Shown here one piece after another: positions 22,325 through 31,171 of a DNA stretch of 64,000 nt. The stretch's first letter is position 1, and every line of letters starts with the position of its first letter. Source of the DNA: Gymnopilus junonius (lineage: Eukaryota > Basidiomycota > Agaricomycetes > Agaricales > Galerinaceae); the NCBI GenBank assembly GCA_015501075.1, contig JADNYJ010000006.1, positions 620,001-684,000 of the forward strand, written 5' to 3'. A program made the translations under genes and the position numbers. The notes beneath the pieces are model-generated. The model was not told where the DNA came from, made no database searches, and worked only from the letters and a program-made list of their open reading frames with translations.

Positions 22325-23988
22325 TTAGCGTTTTTTTCGACCTTTCTTTGCCTGTACTGCGCCATATTTAGCCCATACATCCTTTTTTGAGAGTGAAGGG
22401 TTTGGCTGATTGGGGTTCTACAAATGAAGGTGAACCAAAAGCACCCAGTTTTCTCAATAAAGACGTACGATTTCGTATGTTTTCTTTATCTTTTGCTTCA
22501 TTTCCCGGACCCAATCTTGTACTGCGAGAACTTGATCGACAGTCATTTCACGAATGCGTTCATCATCATCGTTGTCAATGCTCGCCATACTCGCCAACTT
22601 TCGAATGTTTTCATTGTTGCCGAACCGTTTCATCATCTCTACCTCAATTTCCCTTGGGTGGAATTCCATATCAAAGCAGCCGATATTCAGGATGATTTCC
22701 ATATAGCCAAGTGTCCTATCATCACGGCCGTCAATGTCGCAGACATCTTGACCTTGAGAAGGATTTGGTGAGGTTAGACAAAAACATCTAAATTACTGCC
22801 AGTCGTATAAAAATGTACCTTCTATGAGGGAATAATTTTCAGGCACATCTTCCACCTTGAAATCATTCAAAGACAGGAACTCGAGGACATGCCGTTGGTC
22901 TGCCTTGATAAGACCCTAAAACAGGCACTTAAGAATGCATGGACTAGAAGAAGTCAATCGGACGGGAAATACCTCGTTCGAATGCGCTTGAATAAACATA
23001 GTGAGGAAGTTCCCCGAGTTATGTCTTTCGTCTTCGTATGTAGCAACATAGAGCGGGAGGAGAACGGGCATGGCAGTGAACTGACAAAAGAATCAAGATG
23101 CAGATTTTAAAAAAAAACAAGCTCGGAATAAGGTACATACACTGGACACATGTACTGTCTCGGGAATAACCCTGCCTCCTCCTTCAAAAGTGATACCAGG
23201 ATCGGGAGATGACTTGATAACATCCAGGAAAGCAAAGGGAGAAACGTTAAACGGAATGGCTTCGACATCCATGTCGAACTGTCTCAAGAGATCTTTCTTG
23301 TAAGGAACCAAACGGTCTATGTACTCCACGCCGTCCGGCCATAGCGAGGCAGCGGAAATAGTTGAGACGTCAGAACCTAAACGTGCCCGTCAATATTTGT
23401 GGCATGATTGAGGATATTGCACACATTACACTCACCAGGAATGTACCTTACGGCCCACTTGAAGTTCAGAATGAAAACCGAAATTTTGTCATGAGAGAGT
23501 GTGGCTCACGCTAAAGAAGAAAGGTAATAAGCCTTTATTACCTAGAATCCAAGTCTGTAAGAAAAGAAGAGGGAAATAAATATGTTACTAACCCTTTCAT
23601 CTGGAAACATGAGTTGCGTCTCGAATCCTCCCGAAATAAGCCAAGCAGGAAAATATGCCGCGGCGAAAAAAATAGTAGGACGCTTGAACTCGAACTTGAA
23701 GAAGTGGTTCAATTCTGGTGGTATATGTGGCACAATCTGTGACCGCAGATGATATTTTCCCCCGCATAAGAGTTGAGCGTGGTTTGCCATCTTTCGTTGG
23801 GCTGCTTCTGGGGTCATGACGAATGGTAAAGCTGTTGGAAAAAATCTGTAAATGCACATCCAAACTGAGAAAGGATTAGAAGGACCTCTGAGCTTTTTGA
23901 AGGGGTATACGGAGTCTGGAGTACTGGCATATCCCCTGTTGTATACACGAGTTAATGAACATCCAGCATGGTGCAGACGAGCGAGCAT
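22325..23988 (-). CDS. Uncharacterised, probably mitochondrial protein, paralog B
   Basis: The start at 23988 gives MLARLHHAGCSLTRVYNRGYAS, a likely mitochondrial presequence with a plausible cleavage site near RGYAS. After a short intron the protein reads LPFVMTPEAAQRKMANHAQLL, AAYFPAWLISGGFE, IPFNVSPFAFLDVI, PVLLPLYVATYEDE and IRKLASMASIDNDDDERIREM. These match paralog A (16381-18126) block by block. An intron near the 3' end (GTACGT donor after KKTYEI, TTGTAG acceptor about 22420) leads to a basic tail, AVQAKKGRKKR, and stop at 22325. Frames are consistent throughout, so this copy looks intact. The ATG is 208 bases from the start of the divergent DnaJ gene. No function is known to me. The conserved YFPAW and PFxVSPF blocks would be the first places to search for homologs. 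Confidence 0.7.
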
Positions 23989-24196
23989 TGAATATCCAAG
24001 GAGAATAAAAGTGTTGAACAAGATAATTCGGTAGCGACGGACCGCAATAACGGAGGAAAAGAATCACGTGTTGCTATGACCGTTTCGGCGTTACAGACAC
24101 GTATGTAGACCAATAAATTTATAGCACATTTCATCGCTGTAGACTTACCGTCACCTCCACCCTCTTTTCCCGCCTTTCTTTCCTTCTTTTCCTTTC
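23989..24196. promoter_or_regulatory. Short bidirectional promoter region
   Basis: Only 208 bases separate the start of the leftward mitochondrial-type gene from the start of the rightward DnaJ gene, so both must be driven from here. A pyrimidine-rich run (about 24145-24190) precedes the DnaJ start. No specific factor site was recognised. Confidence 0.5.
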
Positions 24197-25958
24197 ATGA
24201 TCTCACCAACTTTCTTGGTGGTTCTTTTCCTTGTTGCATTCGTCGCAGCGGCCGACTTTTACAAGGTTCTGGACGGTGCGTCACGTTCCTCTTGCGGTAG
24301 GGTTCTGTACTAACATTCCTTATTCGATTTAGTCGACAGATCGGCTTCCGAAAGAGATATCAGAGCTGCTTATAAGAGATTAAGCAAGAAGTTTCATCCA
24401 GATAAGAATAAAGCACCAGACGCGGAAGAGAAGTTCGTTGAAATAGCGCGAGGTGCGTGCATCGAATTGGTATTGGTTCATCATCACCTTATGTTTCTTG
24501 ACGCTATAGCATATGAGGTTCTCTCAGATCAAGAAGTGAGCCTTTTCCAAGCATGTTTCATGGTCGAAATTTGACAATCACTTTAAGAAACGGCAAATTT
24601 ATGATCGACATGGGGAAGTACGTCGTAGGAGTCATAGACATATTCAATTCGTCTTGACGTGCTTATCCTCTTCTAGGAAGGCTTGAAGGCACATGAAGGT
24701 GGCCAACACCAGCCCAACCCTTTCGACGTCTTCTCTAGCTTCTTTGGTGGACGTGCGTGCTTTCATATATATTTTCAATACTTGTCCTCCTGACCTTGTG
24801 TTAGACCATCAACAACAGACACGACGAGGGCCATCATCTTTGACAGAATTTGAAGTTTCATTAGCGGATATGTACGTGCCTTTTCTTATGCAGGCTCACC
24901 AAATCGTTTACTGATGGTGTTTCCAACAGATACCAAGGCGCCAGTATAGACGTAGGTCGACAGTCATCTGAGCAGAAAATAACTTCTTGACATTTTTGCT
25001 GGGTTTTAGTTTATGATCAAGAAACGTATTCTTTGTGACCATTGTAGAGGGTCTGGGGCTGCTTCAGACGGTGATATACACACATGTACAGGATGCGGTG
25101 GTTCTGGTGTCAAAGTTGTCAAACAGCAGGTAAATCTACAGGCATTCCATATTTTGACTTTTCGTTAATTACTCGGTTTGTCGCTCTTCAGATCTTCCCT
25201 GGCATGTTTGCACAGAGTCAAGTAACATGTAATGAATGCAACGGTCAAGGAAAGGTCGTCAAGAAACAATGCCCGCATTGTCACGGTAACAAAGTCGTTG
25301 ACCACACTGCCCACTATACTCTAGAAGTCACGCGCGGTATGCCTGAAGGACATGAAGTTATCTTCGAAGGGGAGGCAGACGAGAGTCCTGATTGGGAAGC
25401 CGGTGACGTCATTTTGAGAGTAAGGAGCAAGAAGGAGAAGGGAGGCTGGAGGAGGAAGGAGACGAGTTTGTATTGGAAGCAAACTATCGGCGTTGACGAG
25501 GTTCGTCTGCTTGTCTTTCATACTCAAACCAGCTGACTTGGGCCCCCTTTAGGCTTTACTTGGTTTCGAGAGAAATATCACGCACCTAGACGGTAGAAAT
25601 CTACAACTGGTTAGAAAGGGTGTTACCCAACCAGGTTTGTCTCTGAACATGTCCTTGCTAGCTGAGAAGGGTGTTCACGCCTTCTTATCAGGTTTTGTGC
25701 AAGTAATAAAAGGAGAGGGCATGCCAGTATTTGGTAGACCAGACGTTAAAGGAGATTTATTCGTTGAATACAACGTGATCTTACCTGTCGAACTATCCCT
25801 CGAGACGCGTCGGAGTAAGTGTTGTTTCTCATGCCCTCTGCCGCGCGAATGATCGTCAGATCGTCCGCAATGCGCTCCCAGTTTGCTGACCTACCTTTAC
25901 ATGAACAGAACTTACGGAAGCTTTCCAGCAGCCATCTTCAACACACGACGAGCTGTGA
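24197..25958 (+). CDS. SCJ1: ER-lumenal DnaJ co-chaperone (Scj1/DNAJB11 type)
   Basis: Type I J-protein expected to work with BiP/Kar2 in ER protein folding and quality control. The signal peptide ([17 protein letters not shown]) runs directly into the J domain, which has DFYKVLDV, the HPD triad in KKFHPDKNK, and YEVLSD. A short Gly/Gln linker ([19 protein letters not shown]) follows. The zinc-finger region has four CxxC pairs ([32 protein letters not shown]), then the substrate-binding beta domains. The protein ends THDEL, so its last four residues are the ER-retrieval signal HDEL. Multiple short introns are present. The gene is divergent from paralog B. Domain order, signal peptide and HDEL together make the identification strong. 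Confidence 0.93.
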
Positions 25959-26567
25959 TGTAAATTAGAGTATCATTAATATGTGGATGTTATCATTATT
26001 CGATCTCGGACAGTCTAGCAAGGATAATTAAGCTTCAGGTTTTGAGTCCGCCAAGAGGACGACGGTCTACGTGATGTATCAATTACCAGTAAGCACTGCG
26101 AGCCGGGAAAGGGGAACTGAACGTTCTCTCAGACATTAGTCCGCACGTTTGTTTCGTTTCGCTACGGTCGCACGTTAAGGTCGACGTGATGCCCCAGCTG
26201 TCGAAAACGATGTGGCGGCAACGACGGTCAAGTCAATTGAATTCATATGCAGTCAGAGTATCTGACCCGATATACACGCATGCGTGGCGAATCCATTGGG
26301 GGGAAAATGCCTTCTCATATGTAGCTTAGATTGTGTGATACGTGCCTCAAGGCGTGACCATAAGGTGCGTTCATATTTTGACGTCCGGGGGCTGTGATCA
26401 TCACCGAGTGTGAATATTCAATTATTTTATGATTGAGAAGGGTACATCGGACAAAACAGATTGGCATGGAGTGTCAGTGAACGCATGGAGTGTCGTCTCC
26501 CATTGTTGGGTGATCTATTTCATTGTGGCTGGAACATTACAAACTTTCTCGACTTGGTCGGGTAGCT
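25959..26567. other. Intergenic between convergent genes
   Basis: No coding sequence was recognised. The stretch contains the 3' flank of the DnaJ gene and that of the tentative leftward gene ending at 26568. Codon-like structure is absent in all frames. Confidence 0.5.
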
Positions 26568-27217
26568 TTACAACATTCCATCTTGCCATCCAGAGAAAAT
26601 GTTAGTATCTGCTTTGTAAATGCCTTCAACTGCTTTGAAGTAAAGACATTCCCGCTTCCATGCCATCTGTTTTTTGAATCCTTTCCACATTGGGTCTGCT
26701 TGAGGTCTAGTACGAAGGCTCATCGCTCTAAGTCGGTCTTTCGCAATTTCCCCTCTCACCCGAAGTACTGTGTTAGACTGATGATGGACAGACGATTCTG
26801 TTTCCATGGTCGCTAGAGCACTTTCTTGCGAGAATACTTCTCTTTCTGGCCCCGGTCTTGGCAGATCGACGTGAATTGACGTGTTGTTAGGAAGCGTACT
26901 AAAAATAGTAGTCAAGTTTCCCTCTATGGTATTGATGCGATCAATGCCAAGCCAATAGTCAAGAGGAGCAGGCTGTACAAGAATAGGCTTGTTGATGACT
27001 TTCCGGGAGCCTATCTGCCAAATGACGGATGGGCGGTCTCTGGGCTCTTTGCGACTGTCAAAAATGTCTTGTCAAATCCAAAGGCGTAGCACATTTCTGG
27101 GTACCGGATTTTACCAATCTGCACATGCGTTCCTGTGTTCCTCCTAGCCAGGACGTGCGAGAGCCTTTTGGCAAGTGTATAAATACCACTGGGAAGGGGA
27201 ATTGGAGGACCCATCAT
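26568..27217 (-). CDS. Tentative small conserved-looking protein
   Basis: A two-exon model starts at MMGPPIPLPSGIYTLAKRL (27217). A 50-bp intron (27055-27104, acceptor TTTTTGACAG) leads into RRKEPRDRPSVIWQIG, then QPAPLDYWLGIDRINT, and ends WQDGML. The second exon has been open for about 160 codons and has a clearly protein-like composition: basic and proline-rich, with aromatic residues and no low complexity. I do not recognise the family. A small mitochondrial or ribosomal protein is conceivable, but that is a guess. Two caveats apply. The donor (GTACCC) is weak. The first exon also overlaps what looks like the TATA box and 5' leader of the divergent secreted-protein gene. Confidence 0.45.
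27179..27186 (+). promoter_or_regulatory. TATA box candidate for the secreted-protein gene
   Basis: TATAAATA is followed about 30-90 bases later by a long CT-rich tract. That arrangement is common at transcription starts of highly expressed fungal genes. A spliced 5' leader would link it to the ATG at 27465. It overlaps the first exon of the tentative leftward gene, where the same bases encode Ile-Tyr. Confidence 0.4.
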
Positions 27218-27353
27218 TTTCTCTTTCGTTCTCGTTTTCTCTCCTCGTCCTTTCGGCTCTTCGCTCTTTTTGTTCGGCCAGGTTGCCCAATTACAATCTT
27301 TGCTCACTTCGTTCAATCTCCTCCAGGGTAGGCCTTACATTTGTGCTTAAAGC

Positions 27354-27420
27354 AAGTGAGTTTTCCTTTTCCTCCCTTGGTTTACTGGTCATAAGTTCTC
27401 ATAATGTTCTCTTTATGTAG
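27354..27420 (+). other. Probable intron in the 5' leader of the secreted-protein gene
   Basis: GTGAGT at about 27354, a CT-rich interior and the acceptor TTATGTAG at 27420 form a normal 67-base fungal intron just before the ATG at 27465. There is no coding frame across it, so it would lie in the untranslated leader. Confidence 0.5.
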
Positions 27421-27464
27421 ACTTCGAAACTTTATCCCATTTCAACTCCATTTAAATCATCATC

Positions 27465-28204
27465 ATGTTCGCCAAGCTCGCTGCTACTCTCATCGTCGCT
27501 CTTTCCGCCTTCTCGACCGGTGTCACTGCCACCCCCCTCCCTGCCTCCACTGACTTGGGTACGTCATTATCTCCATTTTCTGCGACGTATCAAGCAAACT
27601 GACTTCGTATTTGATTCTATAGTTGTCCGCAGTGGATTCCACTCCTTCAATAACTATGGTGGATTCCATGACTTGAGCAATTTCGATAACTTCTACGGTT
27701 CTTCCAACTTCGACAACAGTGAATTCAGCGAGAAATCGATCACTGTTGTTAAGGAGAAGGAAGTCGTCTGCCACTCCCAGAGCATCGAAATCATCCAACA
27801 GCGCCTCCTCGTCCTCCAAGAGATGGCCAAGCGGTAAGTAATATTCAGGAAGTCAATATTCAGTCACTGACTTAACAATCGAATCTAGCATCATCTCTGA
27901 GCAAATCTGTGAGGTTGAATCCCAGACCATCGTCTTCGAGCAATTCCACTCCGGCTTGCACGGCTTCAGCCGCGACCTCAGGCGCGATTCTGGTCGCAGC
28001 GTCGGATACGACTCTGACATTCTCTCGCACTTCGGCTCCTTCTACAACAGCGACGGCTCTTTAAGCACCAGCGACTTCGGATTCCATGGTAGCGACCTCG
28101 GCCACTCCTACGTCGTCCCCAGCGGCAGCAACTGGGGAAGCCACTCCTTCAACAGCGTCGCCAACGCTTACAGTGCTGCCCGCTCCGCCGTCACCAAGTT
28201 TTAA
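27465..28204 (+). CDS. Small secreted protein of unknown function
   Basis: Three exons (introns 27559-27622 and 27834-27888) give about 206 residues. MFAKLAATLIVALSAFSTGVTA is a textbook secretory signal peptide. The mature part starts with a Phe/Asn/Gly/Ser-rich stretch containing NFDN and FDNS repeats. A predicted helical block follows (EIIQQRLLVLQEMAKR, then IISEQICEVESQTIVFEQF), and then a Ser/Gly/His-rich tail with repeated GSHS-like and SDFGFHGSD units. There are only two cysteines in the mature chain. Codon use is strongly biased to C-ending codons, which suggests high expression. The helical core looks like a mushroom-specific secreted family, but I cannot name a function. Confidence 0.75.
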
Positions 28205-29051
28205 AGGGGTTTGATGCCCTTTTATTTATTTTTTAAAACTTGGGCATTGCGGACAGCACGACGCTAGAGCCTGGGGCCGCCTTTTTCGCTTTCGAACTTT
28301 TCATTTTGATGATTTACACGTATTCTTTCAGTTGTCATGGGACAATTTATCGTAGTTCACGGACGCAGTGGTTGTAAACGACACGCCTAATAGCCTTGGA
28401 TCGATTGTGCGCTCCTGGTCCACCTTTTTTTTTTACACCTTTTACCACCCTTTCAATTCATACACACTTTCGGAGCATCTTGTCTGCATTACACCCAGTT
28501 AAGCTATCAGAGATGCTATTAAAAAAGCATAATATCACAGAAGGTATTTTTTTCGTGTGCAATGGAAGTGTCCCAGATGAGACGAGACTGGGAGGACCTC
28601 CCAAAGGCTTCCGCATCGCCGCAGATAACAAAATTCTACCGCATGTCAGTAAGATTCAAGGAATTGTTAGAAATGCATTTCAGCGGCAATTATAAGCATC
28701 CAAAAGATATCCGAAACGAAGATCGCTGAAGACAGGTTCTGAAGGTGCCCAGAGTGTTGCAAACTGCCATCGAAGTCGAAACTTGGAAGTTGAACGTTCC
28801 TTCGAAGTTCCCGAGCTGTTAATTCTTCGGGAGATGGACGTTGTAAAGTACAAGCGATGAGTTGTACCGCGTCCTGCACAACAACAGGCTTAGGACCTGC
28901 GATTATGGCGCTTTGGCGCGATGAGTCCACCAGGCGCCAATCGTAAGGACAGGAATGTTTGTGACTATTGACGCAACCGTGCGAAAGACTTTCCTTTAGA
29001 AATAATAGGAATTGTCTTTAATTGTGTTGTCCAGCACATTCATCTGCTACG
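28205..29051. other. Intergenic with two doubtful small frames
   Basis: This holds the 3' region of the secreted-protein gene and the promoter of the RING-protein gene. Two frames in it look more protein-like than chance: a plus-strand one at 28562-28729 (listed separately) and a minus-strand one open from about 28990 down to 28667 with no internal ATG. They overlap and cannot both be ordinary genes. Confidence 0.4.
28562..28729 (+). CDS. Possible 55-residue protein
   Basis: ATG at 28562 opens a frame of 55 codons starting MEVSQMRRDWEDLPKASASP and containing KFYRMSVRFKELLEMHFSG. It ends at TGA 28727-28729. The composition (basic, amphipathic, with Tyr and Phe) looks like a small helical protein, perhaps a mitochondrial accessory factor. 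That is only an impression. No signal or metal-binding motif is visible. It could equally be one exon of a longer gene or chance. Confidence 0.25.
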   Translation: MEVSQMRRDWEDLPKASASPQITKFYRMSVRFKELLEMHFSGNYKHPKDIRNEDR

Positions 29052-30992
29052 ATGCCAGTGTCGACGCGGCAGGCGACTCCAGGCCCAAGCAACGCCGTCC
29101 TCCACTCAGCAAATACCAAGAAACGCTCCGGCTCTGAAATCCACGACGACGCGAGGAGCGTAAAGAAGATCAAGGTCGATGGTGACGCGGCTCTGTCGCA
29201 CATATCTTCGGTGAACGGAAAAGACAAAAAGAAGAAGAAGAGAAAGAAGAAGAAAAGGTCTTCTGTGGTTGTGTCTGTCACTCATTCAGAGCGAAGGGAG
29301 GGCTCCAGGTCAAAGTCGAGGTCCGTGCCTCCTTCACCCGTCAAACAGACTCCCGTTTTACGCGGGTTGGTGCCAAGTGGTGGCTCAGCCAATGAGGAGG
29401 ACATGGAGTCCGTTCTTAGCGTATGTATCCAAATTCATTCTTCGTAGTATATACTTTGTGCCTAATCTGGTTTCCGTAGGCTTCCGACAAAGGCAAAGGC
29501 AAGGCCAATTCAAACTCACCAGCTCAGCGCAGTTCTACGCTTCGTAGTGACTCTCCCCAGTTACTCCCTTTAGACCCGGAATCTTCGACCATGGTAGCGA
29601 CGCAGATCGATTCTGCTGCACAATTAGCAGAAATAGCACAATTGAAAGAACAACTTGCTACACAGACCAAAGTATGTGTTATATTACAAAATCTACCTTG
29701 ATATGTCTGATATCCTTGTTTTATAGCTTCTTGAGCGACACCAAACCCATTTCTCCAACCACCAGCAGTCTTTAACGTGTCAAATATGCCTTGACCTGAT
29801 GCATAAGCCATACGCTCTTGCGCCGTGTGGACACACTACTTGTTATCCTTGCTTAGTTCGCTGGTTCACGGCCCCTCAGGACCCTGAGATGCCGGGCATG
29901 AATGCCAATCCTGCCCCAGAGAATCCTGAAAATATCGACACCCTTCTCGACAGTGCTCAAGCAAGGAGAGGGACCTTTACGCGACGCCGGAAGAAATGTC
30001 CTGTGTGCCGTGCCGTGGTCATTGACCGCCCGATTGAAATGTGGGGAATCAAGGGCATGGTTGTTACCCTCGTGCGAAGTGGGCTAGCTGACTTGCCTGT
30101 CGCTGTGGAACCATCAACTCCTGCCGAGGAAGGCGGCAATACGGACCCATGGCGGAACATCTTCCGCAAGTCAGGACCCGGACATCGCTTTGGTGGTGTC
30201 TTTGATGCGCTCTTCGGTCCACCAGTGAATCCGCCAGAACAGGGGGAGGGAGATCGCGAACGAATGGGTTGGTACGATGCTGAAGATGGCGGAATATATC
30301 GCTGCATTGCGTGTTATCATGAAATTTGGGACGGCATCTGTACTGCCTGTCGTCGACGCTATCCTGGACACGGAGGACATTCGGACGATGAAGATGAAGA
30401 CGAGGATGAACCGGATTGGGGAGACGTGAGAGGTCATTTCTGGTCGCGTCCTGATATATTTGGCGAATCGGATGACTTGGAAGATGATGAGGACGATGAT
30501 GATGATGATGACGGCCTGCCGGATTTACACCTTCATCCTTATCTTCGACGTAATCCCTTCACTGGTCTATACCCTGGACATCCTCTTGCAGCACACGGCC
30601 TTATCGAAGAAGTCGGAGATGAAGACGATGATGAGGAGAACGAAGAGAACAGCGATTACGAAGGAAGCTTCATCGACGATGGTAACGGTGATCATGGAGA
30701 GGAGAATGATGATGACGACGACGACGAACTGGATATCCTGGATACTAGTAGTCGGGTGTTACCTCCTCCCCGGAATCAACATAGGCAGGTTTTGTTTGAT
30801 GATGACGGGGAAGAGGAAGACCCTGGGCTTGTAGCGCGTCAACTTGGTCGCGGAGCAAGGTCAGGCAGTAGGAACCTCATATTGGACTCCGAGTCGGAAG
30901 GATCGATAGAGTTTCCAGTCGATCAAGATGAAAATGACGAGGAAGAGGATGATGATGACGAAATGCCATCGCTTCTTCCTGGATCGTGGTAG
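29052..30992 (+). CDS. RING-finger protein with acidic C-terminal tail, likely E3 ubiquitin ligase
   Basis: Three exons (introns 29421-29479 and 29672-29726) give about 608 residues. The N-terminal third is basic and Ser-rich with a lysine tract near GKDKKKKKRKKKKR, likely a nuclear localisation signal. A short coiled coil (AQLAEIAQLKEQLATQTKLLERH) leads into a C3HC4 RING: CQICLDLMHKPYALAPCGHTTCYPCLVRWF, then CPVCRAVV after an unusually long insertion of about 50 residues before the last cysteine pair. A second cysteine set (CIACYHEIWDGICTACRRRYPG) may bind another metal. The remaining 240 residues are dominated by Asp/Glu runs. Layout recalls CHFR-like ligases, but no FHA domain is visible, so I do not assign a symbol. 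Ubiquitin-ligase activity is inferred. Confidence 0.75.
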
Positions 30993-31171
30993 TCAGAGCA
31001 TAAACAATCTCCCCGTGCATTATTCGTTCAACTGTATATATTCTTTGTCGATTCGTTGTATCTTCATTATTAAATGCTTATTTGGTGACAGCCATACATT
31101 ACACTAATACAATTATCTTACAGCACTTTGTACATGCAATATGCAAAAATCGTGAGTTGGAAATGAAACAA

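Noticed and set aside
30460..30834. 124-codon Met/Thr-rich plus-strand frame
   Set aside because: Out-of-frame reading of the GAT/GAC acidic repeats of the RING protein.
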